DNA of 7,299 bases from Candidatus Falkowbacteria bacterium CG23_combo_of_CG06-09_8_20_14_all_49_15 (GCA_002771615.1 PCSD01000016.1:1-7299), one strand, 5' to 3'. Positions 1 through 5,923 are shown, counted from the stretch's first letter. Notes: generated by a model not told the origin, from the letters alone. Made by a program: numbers and translations.

Positions 1-6
1 TATAAT

Positions 7-35
7 TTGTAGCCGGAGCGGCCATATGTTATACT
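7..35 (+). promoter_or_regulatory. Possible promoter of the S41 protease gene
   Basis: TTGTAG at 7-12 is followed after exactly 17 bp by TATACT at 30-35. The TGT directly before the -10 box makes it an extended -10 (TGTTATACT). Transcription would start near 42, leaving a leader of about 46 nt before the ATG at 88. The -35 box matches the consensus at only three of six positions, so the call leans on the -10 element and the spacing. A second TATAAT at 65-70 has no -35 partner. Confidence 0.4.
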
Positions 36-87
36 AAGCATAATATCAAGCATAGAAAAATAATTATAATTATACAGACTTATTTTT

Positions 88-1389
88 ATGATTAAGAATG
101 ACCAGGGAACAGGCCGTTCCTCATTTTTTTTGCGCGTCATCATGGTTTTGATTTTAATGAGCGCCAGTTTTTGGGGAGGCCTTTATTTGGCCGGCAAGAA
201 TCAAGCGCTCGGTGATTTTTCTCGCAAGCAGGTTTTGTATGTCGGCAATATCATCAATCAGCGGGCCGCGCCGCCGGATGCGGCGGTCGGAAAGGATATT
301 GATTTCTTCTTATTTTGGGAAGTGTGGGATAAACTAAAACAAAGCTATGTGAACAGTGAGGAATTGACGGACAAAAAATTATTTTACGGGGCTTTGCGCG
401 GTTTGGCCTCAGCGGCCGGCGATCCATACACGGTTTTTATGGACCCGAAGATTTATCAGGAATTTGAACAAGATTTGACCGGCACTTTTGAAGGGATTGG
501 CGCGGAAATCGGCATTAAGAACAATATTTTGACGGTCATTGCCCCTTTGCCGGATATGCCGGCGGAAAAAGCGGGTATCAAGGCCGGCGACAAGATTGTT
601 ACCATCAACGGGGAATCCACGGCTAACCTGAGCGTGGATGAAGCGGTCAGCCGGATCCGGGGGCCGAAAGGGACAGCCGTCAAATTGGAAATTTTCCGGT
701 CCGGCGTGGAAAAAGCCGAGGAAATTTCCGTTATCCGCGATAAAATCGTTGTCAAATCCGTGCGCGCCGAGGAGAAAGAAGGCGTTTATGTCGTGAGAAT
801 TAGCAGTTTTAATGATGATACTTTGGCTTCTTTCAACGAGGCGGTCAGAAAAATCATCGTGTCCCAGCCGGCCGGCGTGATTTTGGATCTGCGCAATAAT
901 CCGGGCGGCTATCTGGAAACCGCGGTGGATGTCGCGAGCGAATGGATTGAAGATGGCGTAGTTGTTTCCGAACAGTATGGCGCGGAGCGCAAGGACGAGC
1001 ATTTGGCCCGGGGCCGAGCGCGTTTGAAGGATTTCCGTACGGTTGTCTTGGTTAATCAGGGCAGCGCTTCCGCTTCGGAGATCGTGGCCGGCGCCCTTAA
1101 AGATTATGAAAAAGCGGAGATTGTCGGCCAGCAAACCTTCGGCAAAGGTTCGGTCCAAACATTGGACGAGTTGAGCGATGGTTCTTCCTTGAAAGTGACC
1201 GTGGCCAAATGGCTTACGCCTAGCGGCTTAAGCATTAACGAAGAAGGAATTGCGCCGGATGTGCTGGTTGATCTGAATCAGGAGGATTATAACGCCGATC
1301 GCGATCCGCAGTTGGCCAAAGCTCTGGACATCATCTTGGGCCGTTTTATCCCGGATCCGGTCGAAAGCGCCACTTCCACTCCTGAATAA
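88..1389 (+). CDS. S41 family carboxyl-terminal processing protease (CtpA/CtpB type) with PDZ domain
   Basis: A serine protease anchored in the cytoplasmic membrane that cuts extracytoplasmic protein substrates, usually at or near their C-termini. The 433-residue protein has a membrane segment at about 13-36, a helical region at about 70-120, a PDZ domain at about 133-207 (GIGAEIG, then AEKAGIKAGDKIVTING), the S41 core at about 225-397 and a short acidic tail. The Ser-Lys-Gln site known from E. coli Prc and B. subtilis CtpB can be placed: Ser328 in GSASASEI, Lys353 in TFGKGSVQ and Gln357. The Ser-Lys distance of 25 and Lys-Gln distance of 4 match those enzymes. LRNNPGGYL (268-276) is the family's substrate-strand motif. 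Length is normal. The ATG at 88 has no Shine-Dalgarno sequence; the next in-frame ATG (142) would cut into the membrane segment. The neighbours do not reveal its substrate. The family is certain, the exact subtype is not. Confidence 0.95.
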   Translation: MIKNDQGTGRSSFFLRVIMVLILMSASFWGGLYLAGKNQALGDFSRKQVLYVGNIINQRAAPPDAAVGKDIDFFLFWEVWDKLKQSYVNSEELTDKKLFYGALRGLASAAGDPYTVFMDPKIYQEFEQDLTGTFEGIGAEIGIKNNILTVIAPLPDMPAEKAGIKAGDKIVTINGESTANLSVDEAVSRIRGPKGTAVKLEIFRSGVEKAEEISVIRDKIVVKSVRAEEKEGVYVVRISSFNDDTLASFNEAVRKIIVSQPAGVILDLRNNPGGYLETAVDVASEWIEDGVVVSEQYGAERKDEHLARGRARLKDFRTVVLVNQGSASASEIVAGALKDYEKAEIVGQQTFGKGSVQTLDELSDGSSLKVTVAKWLTPSGLSINEEGIAPDVLVDLNQEDYNADRDPQLAKALDIILGRFIPDPVESATSTPE

Positions 1390-1451
1390 TTCCTAATCTT
1401 TCGCTTGCGACCAGGACAAGTATTCAAACAATATTTTATTTTTGGTCCTTC

Positions 1452-1478
1452 GCTAAATTTTACCAATAAAATTTTAGC
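1452..1478 (+). terminator. Weak AT-rich hairpin after the protease gene
   Basis: GCTAAATTTTA (1452-1462) pairs with TAAAATTTTAGC (1467-1478) around a CCAA loop, with one unpaired base. It lies 63 bp after the protease stop and is followed by a loose T-rich stretch (CCTTTTATTT). The stem has only two G-C pairs, so it would be a weak intrinsic terminator at best. The larger C/G-rich hairpin further downstream could matter more. Confidence 0.25.
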
Positions 1479-1524
1479 AATAATCCTTTTATTTGCTATA
1501 CCTCCCCGCCGCTTCCGCTTTGTT

Positions 1525-1647
1525 CAGCCTCACCCCCTCTGCCCCCTCTCCATTTTTTTGAGAAACAGCCTCACCCCCTCTGCCCCCTCTCCATTTTTTT
1601 GAGAAACAGCCTCACCCCCTCTTCCCCCTCTCCATTTTTTTGAGAAA
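1525..1647 (+). repeat. Three tandem 41-bp C-rich units
   Basis: Three head-to-tail copies occupy 1525-1565, 1566-1606 and 1607-1647. Each begins CAGCCTCACCCCC and ends CCATTTTTTTGAGAAA. Copies 1 and 2 are identical; copy 3 differs by one base (CTCTTCCCCC instead of CTCTGCCCCC). Within a unit, CCCCCTCT occurs twice, so the unit may itself have grown from a 9-bp subrepeat. One strand is almost pure pyrimidine and the other carries two G5 runs per unit. The unit length is not a multiple of three, so open frames across it shift from copy to copy and are not real genes. It resembles the short C-rich repeats scattered between genes in many bacterial genomes, but its family cannot be named here. 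Confidence 0.9.
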
Positions 1648-1678
1648 ATGGAGAGGGGGAAGAGGGGGTGAGGGGCTG
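1607..1678. repeat. Long inverted repeat: third unit plus inverted fourth copy
   Basis: The third 41-bp unit is followed at once by an inverted partial copy. Bases 1610-1638 pair perfectly with 1645-1673 (29 bp) around the 6-base loop TTTGAG. CAG at 1607-1609 and CTG at 1676-1678 extend the pairing past two extra G residues at 1674-1675. In RNA this would be a very stable hairpin and in supercoiled DNA a possible cruciform. The right arm can also pair with the first two units at slightly lower identity. There is no T-run directly after it, so it is not a standard intrinsic terminator, although it could slow polymerase between the protease gene and pyrG. Confidence 0.9.
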
Positions 1679-1803
1679 TAGTCCAGGAAAAAAGGGAAGT
1701 ATATTTTTTGCCATCTTGTGCGCAGTCAAAGGAAAATTTTTTAAAAAAATTTTTATCAACTGATTTTTTTTCAGATTTTATTGAAAAATCATCATAAAAT
1801 ACT
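1679..1803 (+). other. AT-rich leader in front of pyrG
   Basis: Together with the repeats this fills the 414-bp gene-free gap between the protease gene and pyrG. It holds A and T runs (1735-1755) and an imperfect hairpin in which TGATTTTT (1761-1768) can pair with AAAAATCA (1784-1791). TAAAAT at 1795-1800 resembles a -10 box but is too close to the ATG at 1804 and has no -35 box at a usable distance. I found no convincing pyrG promoter, no riboswitch and no sign of the GGGC start used for reiterative transcription at B. subtilis pyrG. Confidence 0.4.
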
Positions 1804-3492
1804 ATGCTAAAAAGAAAACGCGCGCCAAGGAGGAAAGTTGTTAAAACCAAGTATATTTTTGTCGTGGGCGGAGTGATGTCCGGGGTCGGCAAGGGCATTA
1901 CGGTTTCTTCCATCGGCCGGATTCTGCTTTCCAAAGGATTTTCCGTCAGCGCCATCAAGATTGATCCGTATATCAACGTGGACGCCGGCACCATGAATCC
2001 GGTGGAGCACGGCGAAGTGTTTGTGACGGAAGATGGCGACGAAACCGACCAGGATATCGGCAATTACGAGCGGTTTCTGAATAAGAATATTTACCGTGAC
2101 AATTATATGACGACCGGGCGCATCTACCAAGCCGTGATTGGCCGGGAAAGAAATTTGGAATACGGCGGGCGCTGTGTGGAAGTGGTGCCGGACATCCCGA
2201 ATGAAGTTATCGCCCGCATTCGCCGCGCCGCCGCCAAAGAGCAGGCGGAGATCATGATCGTGGAGATCGGCGGCACGATCGGCGAATACCAGAATTTATT
2301 ATTCCTGGAAGCGGCGCGTATGATGCATCTGGCGGATCCGAAAAATGTTATTTTCGCGATTGTTTCTTATCTACCGATCCCGGCCAAAGTCGGGGAAATG
2401 AAAACCAAGCCGACCCAGTACGCGGTCCGTTCCCTCAATGCCGCCGGCATCCAGCCGGATTTCATCATTGCCCGCGCGGCCGCCACGATTGACCGGCCGC
2501 GGCGGCGGAAGCTGGCCATCTTCTGTAATATCGGCGAAGAGGATGTGATCAGCGCGCCGGATATTGATTCCATTTACGAAGTGCCGATCAATTTTGAAAA
2601 AGACAATTTCGGCGAGCGGATTCTGAAAAAATTCGGCTTGCGCCCCAGGCACAAGGATCTGCATGATTGGCGGGCCATGGTGGAAAAATATAAAAACGCG
2701 AAAAAAACCGCGACCATCGGCATCGTGGGTAAATATTTCGCGACCGGGGATTTTTGCCTGTCGGATTCTTATATTTCCGTGATTGAAGCCATCCGCCACG
2801 GCGGTTTGGCCAATGGTTGCCGGGTGGAATTACGCTGGCTGAATGCCGAAGATGTGGAAAAAAACGGGACAAGCGAATTGCGCGGCTTGGACGGCGTGAT
2901 CGTGCCGCAAGGCTGGGGATCGCGCGGCGCGGAAGGGAAGATTAAAACTATTCAATATTGTCGTGAAAAAAAGGTGCCCTATCTTGGTTTATGCTATGGG
3001 ATGCAGATGGCGGTGATTGAATTTGCTCGCCATGTTTGCGGTTTGGACGGTGCGAACAGCGAGGAAGTGGATCCGAAAAACCCCCATCCGGTCATCCATA
3101 TCATGCCCGGGCAAAAGGAATTGTTGGCCAAGAAGCAATATGGCGGCACGATTCGCTTGGGCGGCTGGCCCTGTAAATTAGTAAAAGGCACGCATTTGGC
3201 CGCCGCTTATCGCCGCTTCGGCAAAAAAGACGAGATCGTTTCCGAACGGCACCGGCATCGCTATGAGTTCAATAACGGCTACCGCGATTTGCTGGCCAAC
3301 CGCGGCTTGAAAATCGCCGGCCTGTCGCCGGATGGAAAGATCGTGGAAGCGGTGGAAATGGCCGACCATCCGTTTTTCATCGGCACGCAATTCCACCCGG
3401 AATATATCTCCCGCCCGCTTGATCCGCATCCTTTGTTCGCGGAATTCGTCCGCGTTTGTCTGCGCGCCAAGAAGGTCGGCCGTATGAAGTAA
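1804..3492 (+). CDS. pyrG: CTP synthase (glutamine-hydrolysing)
   Basis: Makes CTP from UTP, ATP and glutamine, the last step of pyrimidine nucleotide synthesis, in the cytoplasm. The 562-residue protein has both expected halves. The synthase domain (about 15-285) contains the ATP loop GVMSGVGKG (23-31, Lys30), DPYINVDAGTM (54-64), VTEDGDETD (74-82), VEIGGTIGE (153-161) and the UTP-site KTKPTQ (200-205). The class I glutaminase domain (about 303-555) contains the nucleophile Cys397 in LGLCYGMQ and the His531/Glu533 pair in QFHPE. ERHRHRYEFNN (481-491) is typical. Two oddities stand out: a lysine/arginine-rich extension of about 14 residues before KYIFVVGG, and PQGWG (368-372) where the family normally has PGGFG near the oxyanion hole. 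AAGGAGG at 1827-1833 looks like a ribosome site, but no in-frame start codon follows at a usable distance, so ATG 1804 is kept. Confidence 0.97.
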   Translation: MLKRKRAPRRKVVKTKYIFVVGGVMSGVGKGITVSSIGRILLSKGFSVSAIKIDPYINVDAGTMNPVEHGEVFVTEDGDETDQDIGNYERFLNKNIYRDNYMTTGRIYQAVIGRERNLEYGGRCVEVVPDIPNEVIARIRRAAAKEQAEIMIVEIGGTIGEYQNLLFLEAARMMHLADPKNVIFAIVSYLPIPAKVGEMKTKPTQYAVRSLNAAGIQPDFIIARAAATIDRPRRRKLAIFCNIGEEDVISAPDIDSIYEVPINFEKDNFGERILKKFGLRPRHKDLHDWRAMVEKYKNAKKTATIGIVGKYFATGDFCLSDSYISVIEAIRHGGLANGCRVELRWLNAEDVEKNGTSELRGLDGVIVPQGWGSRGAEGKIKTIQYCREKKVPYLGLCYGMQMAVIEFARHVCGLDGANSEEVDPKNPHPVIHIMPGQKELLAKKQYGGTIRLGGWPCKLVKGTHLAAAYRRFGKKDEIVSERHRHRYEFNNGYRDLLANRGLKIAGLSPDGKIVEAVEMADHPFFIGTQFHPEYISRPLDPHPLFAEFVRVCLRAKKVGRMK

Positions 3493-3554
3493 AAAGATTT
3501 TCGCGACAAGTTCAAAGGGCGGTTCTCGCGCGTAAGCAAAGAAAGCAAGAAATA

Positions 3555-3592
3555 AAAAAAGAACCTGAATCATATGATTCAGGTTCTTTTTT
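3555..3592. terminator. Bidirectional intrinsic terminator between pyrG and rpmA
   Basis: A perfect 38-bp palindrome centred on CATATG (3571-3576). The stem GAACCTGAATC/GATTCAGGTTC is flanked by A6 on the left and T6 on the right, so transcripts from either side end in a hairpin followed by a U-run. It lies 62 bp after the pyrG stop and 15 bp after the rpmA stop, exactly between two converging genes, and probably serves both. Confidence 0.88.
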
Positions 3593-3607
3593 CAACAACC
3601 TTTTCGC

Positions 3608-3889
3608 TTATTTGGCCGGCACCACATTGACGAAGGTTTTTTTATGCCAATTGCCGTCATAGCTTTTAACTTTTTTGGCCGAGAATTTGACCAAGCCGTT
3701 GACAATGGAAAAAATCGTATCGTCTTTGCCCAATTGCGTGTTTTTGCCCGGATGGTATTTTGTCCCTCTTTGGCGGACAATGATGGCGCCGCTTTTCGCG
3801 TATTCGCCGTCTTGGAGCTTGATCCCGAGCCGTTTGCTTTTTGAATCGCGGCCAAGAGTGGTTGAACCGGCCGCCAGCTTATGAGCCAT
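3608..3889 (-). CDS. rpmA: Large ribosomal subunit protein bL27
   Basis: A bacterial 50S subunit protein whose flexible N-terminus reaches toward the peptidyl-transferase centre. The 93 residues begin MAHKLAAGSTTLGRDS, the family's N-terminal motif, and continue with RLGIKLQDGEYAKSGAIIVRQRGTKYHPG (20-48) and the usual LGKDDTIFSIVNGLVKF (53-69). Length is close to the normal 85-95. There is no N-terminal extension of the kind that Firmicutes remove with the Prp protease. No Shine-Dalgarno precedes the ATG; the upstream bases are A/T only. rplU (bL21), the common partner, is absent from both sides, so the gene appears to be its own transcription unit with its own promoter and a shared terminator. 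Confidence 0.96.
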   Translation of the reverse strand: MAHKLAAGSTTLGRDSKSKRLGIKLQDGEYAKSGAIIVRQRGTKYHPGKNTQLGKDDTIFSIVNGLVKFSAKKVKSYDGNWHKKTFVNVVPAK

Positions 3890-3900
3890 AAATTTAAAAA

Positions 3901-3940
3901 TTACCGCCAGGCCTGATTATTTAGGCTAATTTGTCGGTAA
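3901..3940 (-). promoter_or_regulatory. Possible hairpin in the rpmA leader
   Basis: In the rpmA direction TTACCG (3940-3935) can pair with CGGTAA (3906-3901), and inside this GCCT (3926... side, AGCCT) can pair with AGGC (AGGCCT side near 3909-3914). The structure would end about 11 nt before the rpmA ATG, where it could influence translation. The two short stems are separated by unpaired bases, so the fold is only moderately convincing. Feedback by L27 would be speculation. Confidence 0.28.
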
Positions 3941-3977
3941 TATCAATATATAATATTAAGAAATTCGGTTAAAGACA

Positions 3978-4006
3978 ATAATAACAAAACATATTCAAAA
4001 TGTCAA
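3978..4006 (-). promoter_or_regulatory. Promoter of rpmA
   Basis: On the minus strand a perfect TTGACA (4006-4001) is followed after 17 bp by TATTAT (3983-3978), five of six matches to the -10 consensus. Transcription would start near 3971, giving rpmA a leader of about 80 nt. A strong sigma70-type promoter suits a ribosomal protein gene, and the position directly upstream of a lone rpmA supports the call. Confidence 0.6.
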
Positions 4007-4033
4007 ATAAAATCGTCAAGGCTAAAATTTATT

Positions 4034-4062
4034 TTGTGGACAGAGAATAAAAATGGTATAAT
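4034..4062 (+). promoter_or_regulatory. Promoter of the small membrane protein gene and perhaps the envelope cluster
   Basis: A perfect extended -10 element, TGGTATAAT (4054-4062), has TTGTGG (4034-4039) 17 bp upstream as a weak -35 box. Transcription would start near 4069, about 30 nt before the GTG at 4099. It stands back to back with the rpmA promoter, whose -35 box is only 27 bp away. It is the only good rightward promoter I see before 7229, so it may drive the genes up to 7116. Confidence 0.55.
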
Positions 4063-4071
4063 ATATTTAAT

Positions 4072-4080
4072 TGTGGATAA
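4072..4080. promoter_or_regulatory. Perfect DnaA-box sequence at the predicted transcription start
   Basis: TGTGGATAA is the exact reverse complement of the high-affinity DnaA box TTATCCACA. It starts 10 bp after the -10 element of the promoter at 4034-4062, over or just after the predicted start site. A second, poorer match, TGTGGACAG (4036-4044, seven of nine), overlaps the -35 region. The match is visible; binding by DnaA is inferred. Confidence 0.35.
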
Positions 4081-4098
4081 CTATATAAATAAAAATCT

Positions 4099-4476
4099 GT
4101 GATCAGTTTTGTTTCTCCATCCGCTACTTTGACCAGAGTGCTTTTTGATTTTTTATTTTCCTTGCTTTATTTTCCGGTCTGGTGGTATACGCGTGGATTG
4201 AAAGAATGCGCCAGTGCCGCTGTCCGCTTTATTAAAGAGCGGGAAAGGGGTCTGGCTTTTTTTGTCTGGTTGAAAAATATCCTGACCCCGATGTACGGCC
4301 AGCGCGATCCGGTCGGCTTCGCAATCAGCATTGGCATGCGCATTTTCCAGATAATATTCCGCGGCCTTGTCCTGCTGGCTTTGGCCGGCCTGTCTTTGGC
4401 GTTTATCATGGCCTGGCTAGCCTTGCCGCCCGCGGTCTTTCTGGTTTTGGCCGGCCGTTTTTATCCTCTTTTTTAA
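4099..4476 (+). CDS. Small conserved-type membrane protein, function unknown
   Basis: A 125-residue protein with no recognised enzyme motif. A hydrophobic aromatic segment at about 14-30 (VLFDFLFSLLYFPVWWY) is followed by a basic, probably cytoplasmic loop (31-82) with LKNILTPMYGQRDPVGF at 58-74. A long hydrophobic stretch at 84-120 can hold two further membrane segments. The combination of FP-WWYT-GL near the start and a central PMYGQ-D motif is one I remember from uncharacterised membrane proteins of Patescibacteria; a search would have to confirm this. An in-frame TAA at 4090 makes GTG 4099 the most upstream start; TTG 4129 and GTG 4138 are alternatives and 4138 would still keep the first membrane segment. 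No Shine-Dalgarno is seen. The next gene begins 46 bp later on the same strand, so co-transcription is possible. Confidence 0.8.
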   Translation: MISFVSPSATLTRVLFDFLFSLLYFPVWWYTRGLKECASAAVRFIKERERGLAFFVWLKNILTPMYGQRDPVGFAISIGMRIFQIIFRGLVLLALAGLSLAFIMAWLALPPAVFLVLAGRFYPLF

Positions 4477-4522
4477 TATAGGTCATTTCCATAATATCAT
4501 TTTAAAATTTAAGCGTCCATCT

Positions 4523-5923
4523 ATGCCGAACAATAACATTTCTTTTTTGCGAAAAATCATTTTACCCAGCTTGGTTTTGCTCATCGCTTTGGCCCTCAGC
4601 ACGCTTTTGTTTTATTATCCGCGCGGCCAAGAGCCAGCGGCTTTATCAGGAGCAGGAGATAATTTGAGCGGTTTTGCCTGGTCAAGCAATCTTGGCTGGA
4701 TCAGTTTCAATTCATCGGATTGCGATGAGGGGAATACTGGATCATTACATCGACCGCCAGCCGCTTGTCCATCTTCGGGTATTGCGCATGATTATGGCGT
4801 TAAAATTGATAAAGAAACGGGCAATTTTTCCGGTTATGCTTGGAGCAGTAACATGGGCTGGATCAGTTTTGACCGTGCCCAAACGGGTAACCCTCCGGGC
4901 GACCCATTTAATGGCGGCAGCGGCCCGATTGCTCACACTGAATTGAGCGGTGAATATGCTGGACAAATTTCCGGTTGGGCAAAAGTTTTAAGTATGGGCG
5001 AAGAGGGTTGGATAAAATTACGTAGTCATGATTCAGATGCTGGAAGTATTGACTATGGCGTAGAATTTGATCCGTTAAATGGCGAATTAAAAGGCTGGGC
5101 TTGGAATGGTAATAGTGGTGGGATCACCGATACTTATGGTGTTGGCTGGATCAGTTTTAATTCCAGCAATCAAGGCGCAGGGGGTGGTGTGGCTTATCAT
5201 GTTCAATCTGATTTATATATGAAAGTTCCTGTCATTGAATCAGTGGAGCAAGCCCCTGACCCAGACCAGTGCCACCAATTAGTTGTGGATTGGGATCCTT
5301 ATGAAGGTTTTGGACAGAGCGGTTTTAAGGTTTATATGGATTCTAGTTATTCTGATCCCATAGCTTCACCAGGCCCAAACACCTATCTTGCCAATATTTC
5401 TGGTTTAAACCCGGGTGTTATATATAAATTTGAAGTGACCGCGTATAATTCTACAAGCGAAACTGTTTATTCACTGCCAAAAACAGGCACCACCGCCAGC
5501 GTTTGCCAGCCGGCAGCACCGCTCTTGGATCAAGAAGTCAGTACCCATGGCATTTGTCCGGATCAAGTGCAAGTGGTTTGGGAAAAAGCGGGCGTGGAGA
5601 ACGCGGATAAGTTTAATATTTATCGTTATAAAACTGATACTGAAACTTGCCCGGATCGTAATGATCCTGGTTATTTATTGATTGCCAGCGGTGGTTGCGC
5701 CAATGTGGGCAGCAGTGCTTGTGTCGGTACCAATTGTCAATGCACAGACGATGAGACTAAAGAAAGACAAGATTTATACTGTTATCTTGTGCAAGGTATT
5801 GATACGACTGAAGAGCCAGATTATGAAGGCCCCAAATCAGAACCTGTTGGGCCGGTCCAGCCGTGTCCGCCTTTGCCGACTTGGCGTGAAGTGAAAGTCA
5901 AAAAAAATAATCCAAATAATTAA
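4523..5923 (+). CDS. Secreted or anchored surface protein with WISF repeats and fibronectin-III-like domains
   Basis: A 466-residue protein expected outside the cell. A basic start and hydrophobic segment (about 12-32) form a signal peptide or membrane anchor without a clear cleavage site. Four related modules follow: SGFAWSSNLGWISF (49-62), SGYAWSSNMGWISF (103-116), a divergent SGWAKVLSMGEEGWIKL (150-166) and a longer one from KGWAWNGNSGG to GVGWISF (190-212). Two are preceded by YGVxxDxxxGxx (91-102, 178-189), so the full unit is about 35 residues. A fibronectin-III-like domain spans about 235-325 (LVVDWDPY, then FKVYM and YKFEVTAYNS), and a second, cysteine-rich one about 332-448 (VQVVWEKA, FNIYRYK, nine cysteines at 328-448). 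The tail is PLPTWREVKVKKNNPNN. I recall similar modules in large surface proteins of Patescibacteria. The role may be adhesion or surface-layer binding; no enzyme site is seen. It lies 16 bp before the next gene. Confidence 0.82.
   Translation: MPNNNISFLRKIILPSLVLLIALALSTLLFYYPRGQEPAALSGAGDNLSGFAWSSNLGWISFNSSDCDEGNTGSLHRPPAACPSSGIAHDYGVKIDKETGNFSGYAWSSNMGWISFDRAQTGNPPGDPFNGGSGPIAHTELSGEYAGQISGWAKVLSMGEEGWIKLRSHDSDAGSIDYGVEFDPLNGELKGWAWNGNSGGITDTYGVGWISFNSSNQGAGGGVAYHVQSDLYMKVPVIESVEQAPDPDQCHQLVVDWDPYEGFGQSGFKVYMDSSYSDPIASPGPNTYLANISGLNPGVIYKFEVTAYNSTSETVYSLPKTGTTASVCQPAAPLLDQEVSTHGICPDQVQVVWEKAGVENADKFNIYRYKTDTETCPDRNDPGYLLIASGGCANVGSSACVGTNCQCTDDETKERQDLYCYLVQGIDTTEEPDYEGPKSEPVGPVQPCPPLPTWREVKVKKNNPNN
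4694..5157 (+). repeat. Exact 14-bp sequence repeated three times within the WISF modules
   Basis: GGCTGGATCAGTTT occurs at 4694-4707, 4856-4869 and 5144-5157, coding for GWISF each time. The third module's related site (GGTTGGATAAAATT near 5007) has diverged. Identity at the DNA level, including silent positions, in only these cores suggests recent duplication, gene conversion or strong constraint. Confidence 0.75.

Noticed and set aside
409..1158. Long minus-strand frame antisense to the protease gene
   Set aside because: Lies wholly within a gene with clear catalytic motifs; the composition is a by-product of GC-rich codons.
1405..1602. Open frame through the C-rich repeats on the plus strand
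   Set aside because: It is the same-frame continuation after the protease stop, then low-complexity Pro/Ser repeat translation; the repeat unit of 41 bp shifts frame, and no start signal or family resemblance is seen.
1525..1647. CRISPR array
   Set aside because: The units are directly adjacent with no unique spacers, and no cas gene is present.
1781..1800. pyrG promoter from TTGAAA and TAAAAT
   Set aside because: The boxes are only 8 bp apart and the start site would fall inside the coding region.
1530..2063. Minus-strand frame of 177 codons across the repeats and the start of pyrG
   Set aside because: Its right part is antisense to conserved pyrG codons and its left part is repeat translation (GEGAEGVRLFLKKMERG).
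3456..3662. Plus-strand frame overlapping the end of pyrG, the terminator and the end of rpmA
   Set aside because: It translates through the terminator palindrome and has no family features.
3890..4098. Replication origin
   Set aside because: Only one perfect DnaA box and one weak match are present, with no dnaA, dnaN or rpmH nearby; kept only as a possible regulatory site.
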